NCBI GenBank assembly: GCA_017860275.1
Contig: JAFNAQ010000002.1
Span: forward strand, 119,089-183,088
Direction of reading: 5' to 3'
DNA: 64,000 nt
Source of the DNA: Bacteroidota bacterium
Lineage (GTDB): Bacteria > Bacteroidota > Bacteroidia > Bacteroidales > P3
The position numbers and the translations under genes were made by a program. Under the pieces are notes generated by a model. The model was given only the letters and a program-made list of their open reading frames with translations, made no database searches and was not told where the DNA came from. Of the stretch, positions 1 to 7,816 are shown piece by piece (position 1 is the first letter of the stretch; each line of letters opens with the position of its first letter).

Positions 1-360
1 GGCGAGAACACCTCAAAGAAAGCCTACTTTTCCTTAGAGCAAAGAATGGAGTGGGTAAATCAGACATTTAAAAATGAGTCAAAGGTAAGAGTGGAATCAT
101 TCAAGAGCCTTCTTGTGGATTATTGCAAGGAAAATGGAGCAAAATATGTAATAAGAGGTCTAAGGAACTCCATAGATTTTCAATATGAAAGAAATATTGC
201 ATTAATTAATCAGGAGCTATATCCAGAAATTGAAACAATATTTTTACTAACAAAACCACAAGATACAGCAATAAGTTCATCATTTGTAAGAGAAATTCTA
301 TCATTTGGTGGAGACGTAAAAAAGTTTATACCACAGGAAATTGAAATATGTCAAAAGTAA
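1..360 (+). CDS. coaD: Phosphopantetheine adenylyltransferase, 3' part (5' end outside window)
   Basis: This is the C-terminal 119 residues of CoaD, the cytosolic enzyme that transfers AMP from ATP to 4'-phosphopantetheine in coenzyme A synthesis. The frame is open from base 1. It shows the family signatures YVIRGLRNSIDFQYE (phosphopantetheine side) and ISSSFVREI near the end, where the ISSS/SFVR residues contact the nucleotide. The N-terminal TxH nucleotidyl-transfer motif lies outside the window. The stop overlaps the next gene by 13 bases, which suggests co-transcription and translational coupling. Family length is about 150-160 residues, so only some 35 residues are missing. Confidence 0.93.
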   Translation, partial: GENTSKKAYFSLEQRMEWVNQTFKNESKVRVESFKSLLVDYCKENGAKYVIRGLRNSIDFQYERNIALINQELYPEIETIFLLTKPQDTAISSSFVREILSFGGDVKKFIPQEIEICQK

Positions 361-926
361 GTTTTAAACCAGGAACAATGATTTATCCATTACCAGCTGT
401 AATGGTAAGCGTGGGAGAGGATTCATCGGAATATAATATTATAACAGTATCATGGGTGGGGACAATATGTTCAGACCCCCCAATGTGTTATATTTCAGTT
501 CGTAAATCAAGACACTCCTACGATTTATTAATGAAAACAAAATCCTTTGTAATTAACCTTACAACAGAGGATTTAGCCTATGCAACCGATTGGTGTGGAG
601 TTAAGTCAGGCAAGGAGTTTAATAAGTTCGAAGAAATGAAGCTCACTGCGGTGCCAGCAAAAATTGTGAAAGCACCAATGATAGATGAAAGCCCACTATG
701 TATAGAATGCGAGATAATAGAAGTAAAAGAACTAGGAACGCACGATATGTTTATTGCTAATGTAGTAAACGTAAACGCAGACGAGAAATTTATTAATCCT
801 AAAACAAATACCCTAGAACTAAATAAGGCAAAACTAATAGCCTATTCGCACGGAAAATACTACTCCTTGGGCGAGGAATTAGGGTTCTTTGGATACTCGG
901 TACAAAAAAAGAAAAAGAAGAAATAG
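348..926 (+). CDS. Flavin reductase-like (DIM6/NTAB family) protein
   Basis: A 192-residue protein of the FMN-binding split-barrel flavin reductase family, which usually reduces FMN with NAD(P)H or serves as a small flavoprotein; the true substrate is unknown. The N-terminal half has the family pattern of a conserved proline-rich start, then ITVSWVGTICSDPPMCYISVR, the loop that cradles the FMN phosphate, and later GVKSGKEFNKFEEM. The start overlaps the coaD stop by 13 bases. An oddity is the C-terminus, which ends in seven lysines encoded by an A/G run. That tail could be a real charged extension or could be prone to slippage. A terminator follows at 1070-1095. Confidence 0.85.
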   Translation: MSKVSFKPGTMIYPLPAVMVSVGEDSSEYNIITVSWVGTICSDPPMCYISVRKSRHSYDLLMKTKSFVINLTTEDLAYATDWCGVKSGKEFNKFEEMKLTAVPAKIVKAPMIDESPLCIECEIIEVKELGTHDMFIANVVNVNADEKFINPKTNTLELNKAKLIAYSHGKYYSLGEELGFFGYSVQKKKKKK

Positions 927-985
927 CCTAGAGTAATTATATATATAGTTCTCAAAGCTTAAAATTTTTATTTCCTTTCTTTGAA

Positions 986-1023
986 TTTTTCTCTGAGATA
1001 ATTTTCCTTTTCTCAGAGAAAAA
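986..1023. repeat. 12-bp inverted repeat (TTTTTCTCTGAG / CTCAGAGAAAAA)
   Basis: The arms at 986-997 and 1012-1023 are perfectly complementary around a 14-base loop. It lies between the flavin reductase stop and the terminator at 1070. The CTCAGAGAAA core with a following CAAAGAAA also occurs (in the other orientation) in the long mosaic repeat at 38158-38741, so this may be a small decayed fragment of that repeat family. No gene is seen in 927-1121. Confidence 0.55.
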
Positions 1024-1069
1024 TATATTTTTATGGTCTATAAATTCTATAAAAGGAAATACCTATATG

Positions 1070-1095
1070 CCAAACAACTATTGTTTGGTTTTTTT
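1070..1095 (+). terminator. Intrinsic terminator of the coaD/flavin reductase unit
   Basis: An 8-bp perfect stem CCAAACAA/TTGTTTGG with a 3-base loop is followed directly by seven T. It lies 144 bases after the flavin reductase stop and just before the promoter of the methyltransferase gene. Confidence 0.8.
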
Positions 1096-1109
1096 GTTAG
1101 TATAATATA

Positions 1110-1117
1110 TATATTTG
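1110..1117 (+). promoter_or_regulatory. Possible -7 element TATATTTG for the methyltransferase gene
   Basis: TATATTTG matches the Bacteroidota -7 consensus TAnnTTTG; a TTTG lies 22 bases upstream (1084-1087). The element ends only four bases before the ATG at 1122. Either the mRNA is (nearly) leaderless or the true start codon is downstream. Confidence 0.4.
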
Positions 1118-1121
1118 CTCT

Positions 1122-2030
1122 ATGATTGAGGATAATTGGAAGTATGAGGTTTTGAAAGAGGAAACTGCTTTGCTTGAGAGTGGTAGCTCTATTTATTTGG
1201 GAGTGGTGAATGATTCTTTGGGGCTGGAGTTTCATAAGAAAATGCCTAAGGGAGCTGCTTTGCGTGAACTTGAAAAGTCGCATTTACATTTGTCTTATTG
1301 GGATACACCTTATTATAAAGAGGCTATCGAGAAGTTTTTATTAAAGGTAGATAAAGAAAAAACTGTGATTGCTGATATTGGTTGTGGAGATGGTAGGTTT
1401 ACAGACCTTTTATTGAGACTAGGTTTTAATAAGATAATTGCTACAGATATTGATATTAAACCTCTTTTGAGTTTGGAAGCTCATTTGAGAGAAACGGGGG
1501 ATTTAGATAAGGTGCTTCTAATAAATAGTGGTGTTGAGTGTCTTCCACTAAAAAATAATATTTGTAATGCCGCTTTAGCTATTAGTGTGCTTTATTATTT
1601 GAATGAAAATTATCAAAAAGGTCTTGCTGAGATAAATAGGATTTTAAACAAGGATTCTATATTTATTAATAGTGAACCAAATCTTGAGGGGGCTTTGTAT
1701 AGATCTTTGTTTTTTGAAACATTGAGTGATGTTTTTGAAAACTATTTTGAAGAGCTTTTTAAGGAGGAAAAGGGCGATACTCCATTTAAATTTAGGCTTT
1801 TTGCGGAGAATGAGATTATTAAAATTTTGGGAGATAATGGTTTTGAGGTTGAGGATAGTCATGGAATTTCTTTGTTTCAGTCCATAGTTAGAATTATGAT
1901 GGTTAGAGAAAAGCTCAAAGAAGAAGATTTGACTAAAAATGAGGGTAAGATTAGAGAGATTATGAATTTTTTGAATGAAAGTGGCAAATTGTATAGGAAT
2001 ATTATCTGGCAATCGAGAAAAATAAACTAA
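1122..2030 (+). CDS. Class I SAM-dependent methyltransferase
   Basis: A 302-residue predicted cytosolic methyltransferase of unknown substrate. The SAM-binding motif I is ADIGCGDGRF at residues 84-93, followed by an acidic residue after the second strand (IATDIDIKP), typical of the Rossmann-like methyltransferase fold (Methyltransf_11 type). Residues 1-80 form an unrecognised N-terminal region, and residues after about 200 form a helical C-terminal extension. It stands alone between the flavin reductase terminator and rnpB. Codon use is rich in TTG/GAG compared with coaD, which may mean a different history. The substrate cannot be told from the sequence. Confidence 0.75.
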   Translation: MIEDNWKYEVLKEETALLESGSSIYLGVVNDSLGLEFHKKMPKGAALRELEKSHLHLSYWDTPYYKEAIEKFLLKVDKEKTVIADIGCGDGRFTDLLLRLGFNKIIATDIDIKPLLSLEAHLRETGDLDKVLLINSGVECLPLKNNICNAALAISVLYYLNENYQKGLAEINRILNKDSIFINSEPNLEGALYRSLFFETLSDVFENYFEELFKEEKGDTPFKFRLFAENEIIKILGDNGFEVEDSHGISLFQSIVRIMMVREKLKEEDLTKNEGKIREIMNFLNESGKLYRNIIWQSRKIN

Positions 2031-2046
2031 TTGATGATATTTTATC

Positions 2047-2054
2047 TATCTTTG
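2047..2054 (+). promoter_or_regulatory. -7 promoter element TATCTTTG of rnpB
   Basis: TATCTTTG fits the Bacteroidota -7 consensus TAnnTTTG and ends six bases before the 5' end of the P1 helix of RNase P RNA, which is where a primary transcript would start. No good -33 TTTG is seen at the usual distance. Confidence 0.75.
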
Positions 2055-2060
2055 CAATTG

Positions 2061-2425
2061 CAAAGCAGTTCTTGCTTTATCGCTGGTGGAGGTAACTCTG
2101 CAAGAGGAAAGTCGGGGCAACATAGAGCACCATACTACCTAACGGGTAGGCAGTTTCTTATGGGATTGACAGCAAGTGCCACAGAAAATAACCGCCATTT
2201 TTAATGGTAAGGGTGAAAATGTGAGGTAAGAGCTCACGCAAGAGTATAGTGATATGCTTTTGGGGTAAACCTTATGGGTTGAAAGACCAAATATATCAGC
2301 ATTTAAGGGCTGCTCGTCCATTGCTGAGGGGTAGGTCGTTGGAGGCTTGTCGTGAGGCAAGTCCTAGATTAATGATAGAGACTCATTTATTGAGAACAGA
2401 ACCCCGCTTATAGAGAACTGCTTTG
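2061..2425 (+). ncRNA. rnpB: RNase P RNA, bacterial class A
   Basis: This is the catalytic RNA of RNase P, which trims tRNA 5' leaders. The universally conserved block GAGGAAAGTCGGGGC is at 2104-2118 and the second conserved block ACAGAAAATAACCGCC at 2181-2196. The 3' block with ACAGAACCCCGCTTAT is at about 2396-2412. The ends are fixed by a perfect 12-bp P1 helix pairing 2061-2072 with 2414-2425, followed by a T run (2424-2430) that would terminate transcription. The length of about 365 nt is normal. Short ORFs on the minus strand here are spurious. Confidence 0.95.
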
Positions 2426-2471
2426 TTTTTCTTAAGAAACATATTACAATCATATAGTGTCTTTGTTGAAA

Positions 2472-3005
2472 ATGAATTTTGATGAAAAAGAAATAATTGA
2501 AGAGTGTAAAAAAGGGAAACCAAGGGCTCAAAAAGCATTATACGATAAGTATTCAAAAAAGCTTTTTGGTCTTTGTCTTAGGTATTGTAGAAATTCCGAA
2601 GATGCACAAGATGTTTTTCAAGAGGCTTTCGTCAAGGTTTATTATCAGTTAGACAAATACGACAATAAAGGGTCTTTTGAGGGTTGGATGAGAAGAGTTT
2701 TTGTTAATCATGCTTTGAATTACTATAGATATGATAAGAGAAATGTTCAAGTTCCAGAGTATGAAATTGATTTTGTGGATCAGAATGTGTTCGATCGTTT
2801 CACCAGAGATGAATTGCTTGGAGTTATTCAAAGGCTTTCTCATAACCAAAGAATAATATTCAATATGGTTGAAGTAGAGGGTTATTCCTATACTGATGTT
2901 GCAGAGTTTATGTCGATAACTGAGTCGGGAGTAAGAAGTCAGAATTTTAAGGCTAAGAGAGAATTACAAAGAATGCTCCTTGAGGCTGAAAAAGAAATAA
3001 AGTAG
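2472..3005 (+). CDS. ECF-type RNA polymerase sigma-70 factor
   Basis: A sigma factor of about 177 residues with region 2 (LCLRYCRNSEDAQDVFQEAFVK, then the GSFEGWMRRVFVNHALNYYR stretch) and region 4 (SHNQRIIFNMVEVEGYSYTDVAEF... helix-turn-helix). Domains 1 and 3 are absent, as in the extracytoplasmic-function group. A GTG at 2457 is in frame, but the ATG at 2472 gives the normal ECF N-terminus and is preferred. The next gene, 19 bases downstream, encodes a one-pass membrane protein with an anti-sigma-like N-terminus, so the pair is probably a sigma/anti-sigma couple. The target regulon is not visible. Confidence 0.9.
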   Translation: MNFDEKEIIEECKKGKPRAQKALYDKYSKKLFGLCLRYCRNSEDAQDVFQEAFVKVYYQLDKYDNKGSFEGWMRRVFVNHALNYYRYDKRNVQVPEYEIDFVDQNVFDRFTRDELLGVIQRLSHNQRIIFNMVEVEGYSYTDVAEFMSITESGVRSQNFKAKRELQRMLLEAEKEIK

Positions 3006-3024
3006 AAATTAAACATAAAAATAT

Positions 3025-3837
3025 ATGTCTAATAAATTTAAAAGAGAGTTTGATAATTTTGAGGCGACCCCAAATAAGGGTGCTTGGAAAGCTATCAAAA
3101 AGAATTTGCCTAAACCAAAGTTTAATTGGTTAGCATTTTCAACAATAACAGGTGCAGCTTTATTAATAACAGGTGCTGTTATACTAATTCTTTCTCCAAT
3201 AAATAGTAATAAATTAGATAATAATATCAATGCTGTTTCCAACAATAATAAGGTAATAGAAACAAAGACCAATCCTATTCATAATACCATTGCTCAAAAT
3301 AAAATAGATGATAGTAAGATAATCACTAATGATAATAACTCTCAAAAGAGTGTTATTAGTCAAGAATCTTCACCAGTGGAAAACACTATTTTGAACAATG
3401 ATCCTAAAGTTGAGCCAAAGCCAATTGAGGTTAAAGAATCTAAGATAAATATTATTGAGAATAAACCAATCATTAAGCCACAGAAGAAAGTAATTGCAAG
3501 AGAAGAACCTTTACAAGAAAAAGAAAAATCTCCAATTATTCCAACTGATGATACAAATACAAATAGATTGGTTTTGCTTGTGCCAAATGCCTTTACACCA
3601 TTAGAAGCGACAAATAATATATTCAAACCAGCGCATACTGAGTTAAAAAGATTTGAAATGAATATTTATAATCGTTCAGGAGTTTTACTATTCTCATCAA
3701 ATAATATTGATTTTGGATGGAATGGAAAGTATAAAGGAAGTGAATGTGCAGCTGGAGCCTATCCATTCTTAATTAAATTTGAGACACTTACAGGTGTGAA
3801 GAATACACAAACAGGTTATATAAATCTATTGAGATAG
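3025..3837 (+). CDS. Anti-sigma-like membrane protein with CHU_C/gliding-type C-terminal domain
   Basis: A 270-residue protein with three parts. Residues 1-33 (KFKREFDNFEATPNKGAW) resemble the short cytoplasmic segment of Bacteroidota anti-sigma proteins. Residues about 34-57 form one membrane helix. A long Asn/Lys/Glu/Pro-rich linker follows to about residue 180. Residues 182-270 (VPNAFTP...NIFKP...YNRSGVLLFSS...WNGKYKG...GAYPFLI) match the gliding motility-associated/type B C-terminal domain seen on proteins exported by the type IX secretion system. There is no N-terminal signal peptide, so the C-terminal domain should be in the periplasm while the N-terminus faces the sigma factor encoded just upstream. 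I infer a trans-envelope sensor; a terminator follows. Confidence 0.75.
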   Translation: MSNKFKREFDNFEATPNKGAWKAIKKNLPKPKFNWLAFSTITGAALLITGAVILILSPINSNKLDNNINAVSNNNKVIETKTNPIHNTIAQNKIDDSKIITNDNNSQKSVISQESSPVENTILNNDPKVEPKPIEVKESKINIIENKPIIKPQKKVIAREEPLQEKEKSPIIPTDDTNTNRLVLLVPNAFTPLEATNNIFKPAHTELKRFEMNIYNRSGVLLFSSNNIDFGWNGKYKGSECAAGAYPFLIKFETLTGVKNTQTGYINLLR

Positions 3838-3873
3838 AATAGTTTACAGACTTCTTCAATTATAAATTATGTT

Positions 3874-3909
3874 ATACCCTTTAGAATCTCGATTTTAAAG
3901 GGTATTTTT
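3874..3909 (+). terminator. Intrinsic terminator after the sigma/anti-sigma pair
   Basis: The perfect 9-bp stem ATACCCTTT (3874-3882) / AAAGGGTAT (3897-3905) runs into a T tract. The T tract overlaps the likely -7 element of the next gene. Confidence 0.75.
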
Positions 3910-3910
3910 G
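3903..3910 (+). promoter_or_regulatory. -7 element TATTTTTG of the transketolase operon
   Basis: TATTTTTG matches TAnnTTTG and lies 32 bases before the ATG at 3943. It is embedded in the downstream arm and T tract of the preceding terminator, a compact arrangement. Confidence 0.55.
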
Positions 3911-3942
3911 CATAATATTTAATTAAAAAAATATCATAAATT

Positions 3943-4788
3943 ATGGCTACTGTTTCAGAGTTACAAAACATTGCTTCACAGGTTAGAAGAGATATAGTAA
4001 GAATGGTAAACGGATGTGCTTCAGGTCACCCAGGAGGTTCACTTGGCTGCACAGATTTAATGACTGCATTGTATTTCGATGTATTGGACATTAAACCAGA
4101 AAATTTTACATTCGAAGGAAAGGGTGAGGATATGTTTTTCTTATCAAACGGACATATTTCTCCAGTTTGGTATAGCGTTTTATCGCGTAGAGGATTTTTC
4201 CCAATAAGTGAATTAGCAACATTTAGAAAACTTGGCACACGTTTGCAAGGTCACCCAACACCACATTCTCATCTTCCAGGAGTGAGAGTTGCATCTGGTT
4301 CTTTAGGACAAGGTCTTTCTGTAGGCGTTGGTGCTGCACAAGCAAAGAAACTTAACGGATGCAATCATCTTGTATATACCCTTCATGGTGATGGTGAATT
4401 GCAAGAAGGACAAATTTGGGAGGCTGCAATGTATGCTTCTTCAAACAAAGTTGATAATATCATTTCTATTGTTGACTATAACAAGGTTCAAATTGATGGA
4501 ACAACAGATCAAATATGTTCTCTTGGAGATTTAGCTGCAAAATTCTTGGCATTTGGTTGGGATGTTATGGAGATGAATGGTAATGATATGGAAGAAGTAT
4601 TAAGAGGTTTGGCTAAGGCTAAGACAATGACTAACAAAGGAAAACCTGTAGTTATCTTAATGCATACTTTAATGGGATATGGAGTAGACTTTATGCAAGG
4701 AACAAATAAATGGCATGGTCAAGCACCTAGCAATGATCAAACAAAAGAAGCCTTATCTCAACTTAAAGAAACCTTAGGGGACTATTAA
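3943..4788 (+). CDS. Transketolase, N-terminal (TPP-binding) subunit
   Basis: This 281-residue protein is the thiamine-diphosphate-binding half of a split transketolase, a cytosolic enzyme of the non-oxidative pentose phosphate pathway that moves two-carbon units between sugar phosphates. Visible motifs are GHPGGSLGCTDLM near the start, SGSLGQGLSVGVGAA, and the TPP/Mg motif GDGELQEGQIWEA followed by DYNKVQIDG. The length fits the N-terminal subunits of split transketolases. Its partner half is at 6204-7157. Unusually, the two halves are not adjacent: a secreted VWA protein gene begins five bases after this stop. Confidence 0.95.
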   Translation: MATVSELQNIASQVRRDIVRMVNGCASGHPGGSLGCTDLMTALYFDVLDIKPENFTFEGKGEDMFFLSNGHISPVWYSVLSRRGFFPISELATFRKLGTRLQGHPTPHSHLPGVRVASGSLGQGLSVGVGAAQAKKLNGCNHLVYTLHGDGELQEGQIWEAAMYASSNKVDNIISIVDYNKVQIDGTTDQICSLGDLAAKFLAFGWDVMEMNGNDMEEVLRGLAKAKTMTNKGKPVVILMHTLMGYGVDFMQGTNKWHGQAPSNDQTKEALSQLKETLGDY

Positions 4789-4793
4789 TATTT

Positions 4794-6191
4794 ATGCAAA
4801 AGAATAGTTTAATAATATTTTTTCTTGCTATTTGTATTTCTTTCTCATCCTTTTCTCAATCAAAAGGAGTAAAGGTTGCAAAGGTCGATGCATTTCAAAA
4901 GACTAGAATCTTATTTATTGTAGATTGTTCAAATAGTATGTACTCTAAATGGCAGAGCGATACTAAGATTAAAATTGTGCAATCAGTATTATCTAATATT
5001 CTTGATACCCTTAGTGGTCGCCCTAATCTTGAAATAGCATTAAGAGCCTTTGGACATTTAAAAAACTATCCACCTCAAGATTGTGATGACACAAGACTTG
5101 AGACCTCATTTTCAAAGAACAATATTGAACAAATAAGAGCTAAACTAAAGGCTCTTGTGCCAAAGGGAACAACTCCACTTGCATCTACACTCGAAAAATG
5201 TGCTGAGGATTTCCCTGAGTGCAATAGTTGTAGGAATATTGTTGTGATGATAAGCGATGGTTTAGATGATTGTGGAGGAGATGCTTGCGCAATTTCTCAA
5301 GAATTACAACAAAAAGGTGTTTTTATTAAACCCTTCATTGTAGGTATTGGAAAGGGATTAAGAGAACATCTTGAATGTATTGGTACTTTTTACGATGCAT
5401 CTAATGAGATAGATTTTTCAATAGCTTTGAATAATATTGTTAACCTAGCCTTATACAACACAACTTGTCAGGTTAATCTTTTAGACTCATATAATGAATC
5501 GACAGAAACAAATGTTCCGATGATATTTTATGACTCAAAGAGTAAACTTCCTCGATATTCTTTTATACATACATTTAATAATAAGGGAATATCCGACACT
5601 TTGTTTATCGACCCATTAATCAATTATGATATTGAAATTCATACAATTCCTCATATTAGAATAGATAATATTAGTCTTATACCTGGACGACACACAAATA
5701 TTCCTGCAAAGACCCCTCAGGGTTCTATGGTAATAAAGTACAAGGGTAAAGAACTATCCTCATTAAAGACTTTCCCAATATTGGTAAAGAAAAAAGGGGA
5801 GAAGGATGTGATAAATATTCATAGTATAAACAGTTCCGAAAAATATATTGTTGGAAAATATGATTTGGAGGTTATGACAATGCCTCGCTTGAAATTAGAT
5901 AATATCGAAGTAGGTCAGAGTTCAACCACAACAATAGAAATTCCAGCACTTGGTATTGCAAATATCAATAAAGGAAAAGATGGAATGATGGGTAGTTTGT
6001 TTGTAAAAGAGAATAATGTTTGGGAATTTGTTACCAGTCTTAACGATATGATAAACGAATCAATAAACCTTTTGCCTGGTCAATATATGGTTGTGACTCG
6101 TTTAAAGGCTTCGACAAAGACAACACAAACAATTTCTAAAGAATTTAAAATTGAATCAGGTCAAGTGACCGCAGTTATCTTAGGAAAATAA
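4794..6191 (+). CDS. Secreted von Willebrand factor A (VWA) domain protein
   Basis: A 465-residue protein with a cleavable-type signal peptide (residues 1-21, ending ...SFSSFSQ) and an N-terminal VWA domain at about residues 38-210. The metal-ion-dependent adhesion site looks intact: D44-x-S46-x-S48 in IVDCSNSMY, a Thr in KGTTPLAS near 126, and the Asp in ISDGLDD at 155. The rest (about 220-465) appears to be beta-rich repeats with no motif I recognise. The gene lies between the two transketolase halves with gaps of 5 and 12 bases, so it is very likely co-transcribed, although a periplasmic or surface protein has no known role with transketolase. The function is unknown. Confidence 0.85.
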   Translation: MQKNSLIIFFLAICISFSSFSQSKGVKVAKVDAFQKTRILFIVDCSNSMYSKWQSDTKIKIVQSVLSNILDTLSGRPNLEIALRAFGHLKNYPPQDCDDTRLETSFSKNNIEQIRAKLKALVPKGTTPLASTLEKCAEDFPECNSCRNIVVMISDGLDDCGGDACAISQELQQKGVFIKPFIVGIGKGLREHLECIGTFYDASNEIDFSIALNNIVNLALYNTTCQVNLLDSYNESTETNVPMIFYDSKSKLPRYSFIHTFNNKGISDTLFIDPLINYDIEIHTIPHIRIDNISLIPGRHTNIPAKTPQGSMVIKYKGKELSSLKTFPILVKKKGEKDVINIHSINSSEKYIVGKYDLEVMTMPRLKLDNIEVGQSSTTTIEIPALGIANINKGKDGMMGSLFVKENNVWEFVTSLNDMINESINLLPGQYMVVTRLKASTKTTQTISKEFKIESGQVTAVILGK

Positions 6192-6203
6192 AAAAATATT
6201 ATA

Positions 6204-7157
6204 ATGAAAAAATACACTATTTTAGGAAATAACGATACTCGCTCAGGCTTTGGAGAAGGTCTTATTGAAGCAGGTAGAAAAAACTCAAATGTTGTTGCAT
6301 TATGTGCAGACTTAACGGAAAGCGTTAAGATGACAGCTTTTAAGAAAGAATTTCCAGAAAGATTTTTCCAAACAGGTATTGCAGAGGCTAATATGATTGG
6401 TCTTGCAGCTGGTATGGCTTTGAGTGGAAAGATTCCTTTCGCTAGTTCTTTTGCAGCCTTTGCAACAGGAAGAGTCTATGACCAAATACGTCAAGCAGTA
6501 GCTTATTCAAATACTAACGTAAAGATTTGTGCATCTCACGCAGGTCTAACACTTGGAGAAGATGGTGCAACACATCAAATCCTTGAAGACTTAGGTCTAA
6601 TGCGTATGATGCCAAACATGATTGTTATCAACCCATGCGACTTCAACCAAACAAAACAAGCAACTCTTGCAATTGCAGAATATGAAGGTCCTGTTTATCT
6701 TCGTTTTGGTCGTCCAAAGGTTCCAATCTTTATCTCTGAAGATACTCCTTTCGAGATTGGTAAGGCAATAATGCTTAACGAAGGAAAGGATGTAACAATA
6801 ATTGCAACAGGTCACCTTGTTTGGGAAGCGATAGTTGCAGGAGAGATGTTAGCAGAACAAGGCATCGATGCAGAAATAATAAATATCCATACAATTAAAC
6901 CATTGGATAATGAAGCAATACTAAAATCTGTTGCAAAGACAGGATGTGTTGTTTCATGCGAAGAACATCAATATAATGGAGGTTTAAACGATGCAGTAGC
7001 GCAATTACTTGCTCGCAACAATCCTAAGCCAATGGAATTTATTGGTGTTGATGACTCTTTCGGAGAATCAGGTACGCCAGATGAACTAATGGTAAAATAC
7101 GGATTAAAAGCAGATAACATAGTAGAGGCTGTAAAGAAAGCAATATCAAGAAAATAA
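6204..7157 (+). CDS. Transketolase, C-terminal subunit
   Basis: The 317-residue second half of the split transketolase, carrying the pyrimidine-binding and C-terminal domains. Motifs include ARKN...VALCADLTES, RFFQTGIAEANMIGLAAGMA with the catalytic-type Glu, and SHAGLTLGEDGATHQ. The C-terminal domain has VSCEEHQYNGG and GESGTPDEL. It should pair with the product of 3943-4788 to make the active site. It is the third gene of the run, 12 bases after the VWA gene, and a terminator lies at 7275-7303. Confidence 0.95.
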   Translation: MKKYTILGNNDTRSGFGEGLIEAGRKNSNVVALCADLTESVKMTAFKKEFPERFFQTGIAEANMIGLAAGMALSGKIPFASSFAAFATGRVYDQIRQAVAYSNTNVKICASHAGLTLGEDGATHQILEDLGLMRMMPNMIVINPCDFNQTKQATLAIAEYEGPVYLRFGRPKVPIFISEDTPFEIGKAIMLNEGKDVTIIATGHLVWEAIVAGEMLAEQGIDAEIINIHTIKPLDNEAILKSVAKTGCVVSCEEHQYNGGLNDAVAQLLARNNPKPMEFIGVDDSFGESGTPDELMVKYGLKADNIVEAVKKAISRK

Positions 7158-7180
7158 ATAATAGAGAAACAAAGACCGTC

Positions 7181-7247
7181 TTAGTTTAGCGGTAATTATC
7201 TCAAACAGTATTCACTATTGTCAATGTGATTCTTATTTCTAAACTAA
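7181..7247 (+). other. Nested-hairpin structured element downstream of transketolase
   Basis: A perfect 9-bp outer stem pairs TTAGTTTAG (7181-7189) with CTAAACTAA (7239-7247). Inside it, ACAGTA (7205-7210) pairs with TATTGT (7216-7221) around a 5-base loop. The element lies in the 3' UTR of the transketolase unit, upstream of the terminator. The stretch TTAGTTTAGCGGTAA looks superficially like a tRNA D-arm, but no acceptor or T-arm can be drawn. Confidence 0.4.
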
Positions 7248-7274
7248 TTTTCGAAAACTCAATTATATTCCAAG

Positions 7275-7303
7275 AGAGTCCTAGTAATGGGACTCTTTTT
7301 TTT
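7275..7303 (+). terminator. Intrinsic terminator of the transketolase unit
   Basis: The 7-bp stem AGAGTCC (7275-7281) / GGACTCT (7290-7296) has an 8-base loop and is followed by a run of T to 7303. Confidence 0.8.
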
Positions 7304-7514
7304 GTGGAATGGATTGTTAATAATTTGAAATGGATTGTTTTAACTAAAATAGGGAATATGGGCTATTTCTATAACATTGTGTAGGTTTTGATGTTAAATT
7401 ATCTGAACGTTATTATGGGCTGAGAATTGAAAAATTGCGGGCAATGATAGGGCAGATGAAAACGGCACGTTAATTACTCATAATAAAAATTGAATATTTG
7501 GGTGTTTATACTCG

Positions 7515-7540
7515 TTTGGGCGAATAAACATTTGCCCAAA
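7515..7540. repeat. REP-like palindrome
   Basis: TTTGGGCGAA and TTTGCCCAAA form a 10-bp hairpin with one mismatch around a 6-base loop. It shares the GGGCGAA...TTNGCCC core with the hairpins inside the RAYT gene. Confidence 0.5.
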
Positions 7541-7606
7541 TAGAAAAACAATTTATTTTTTTAGGGCGAAAAATGTAAATATTTGAATGATATTTTTATT
7601 TAATAA

Positions 7607-7630
7607 GGGCGAAAAATGTTTCGCCTCTAC
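7607..7630. repeat. REP-like palindrome with CTCTAC tail
   Basis: GGCGAAA (7608-7614) pairs with TTTCGCC (7619-7625) and is followed by TCTAC. The same hairpin-plus-CTAC layout occurs at 38344-38367 and inside the RAYT gene at 11297-11323, which suggests a single REP family. Confidence 0.6.
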
Positions 7631-7816
7631 AAAGAACCAAAAAAATCCCTGATTTTTTCTACAAAATCCCTGATTTTCCACAGAAACTCCCTGACTTTTC
7701 GGAGAAAATCAGGGAGTTTTTTTATAAAATCAGGTTCTTTTTAATTTTCTACGCCGATTTTCTTCAATAAAATATCGGAGAAATCTACATATCATTCAGA
7801 TATAATGTGATTTGGT

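Noticed and set aside
2457-2472. GTG start for the sigma factor
   Set aside because: The ATG five codons later gives the normal ECF N-terminus.
7174-7250. tRNA-like segment (TTAGTTTAGCGGTAA with a 5+7+5 anticodon-like arm)
   Set aside because: The D-stem does not pair, no acceptor stem or T-loop TTCRA is present, and the 9-bp outer stem is the better structure.
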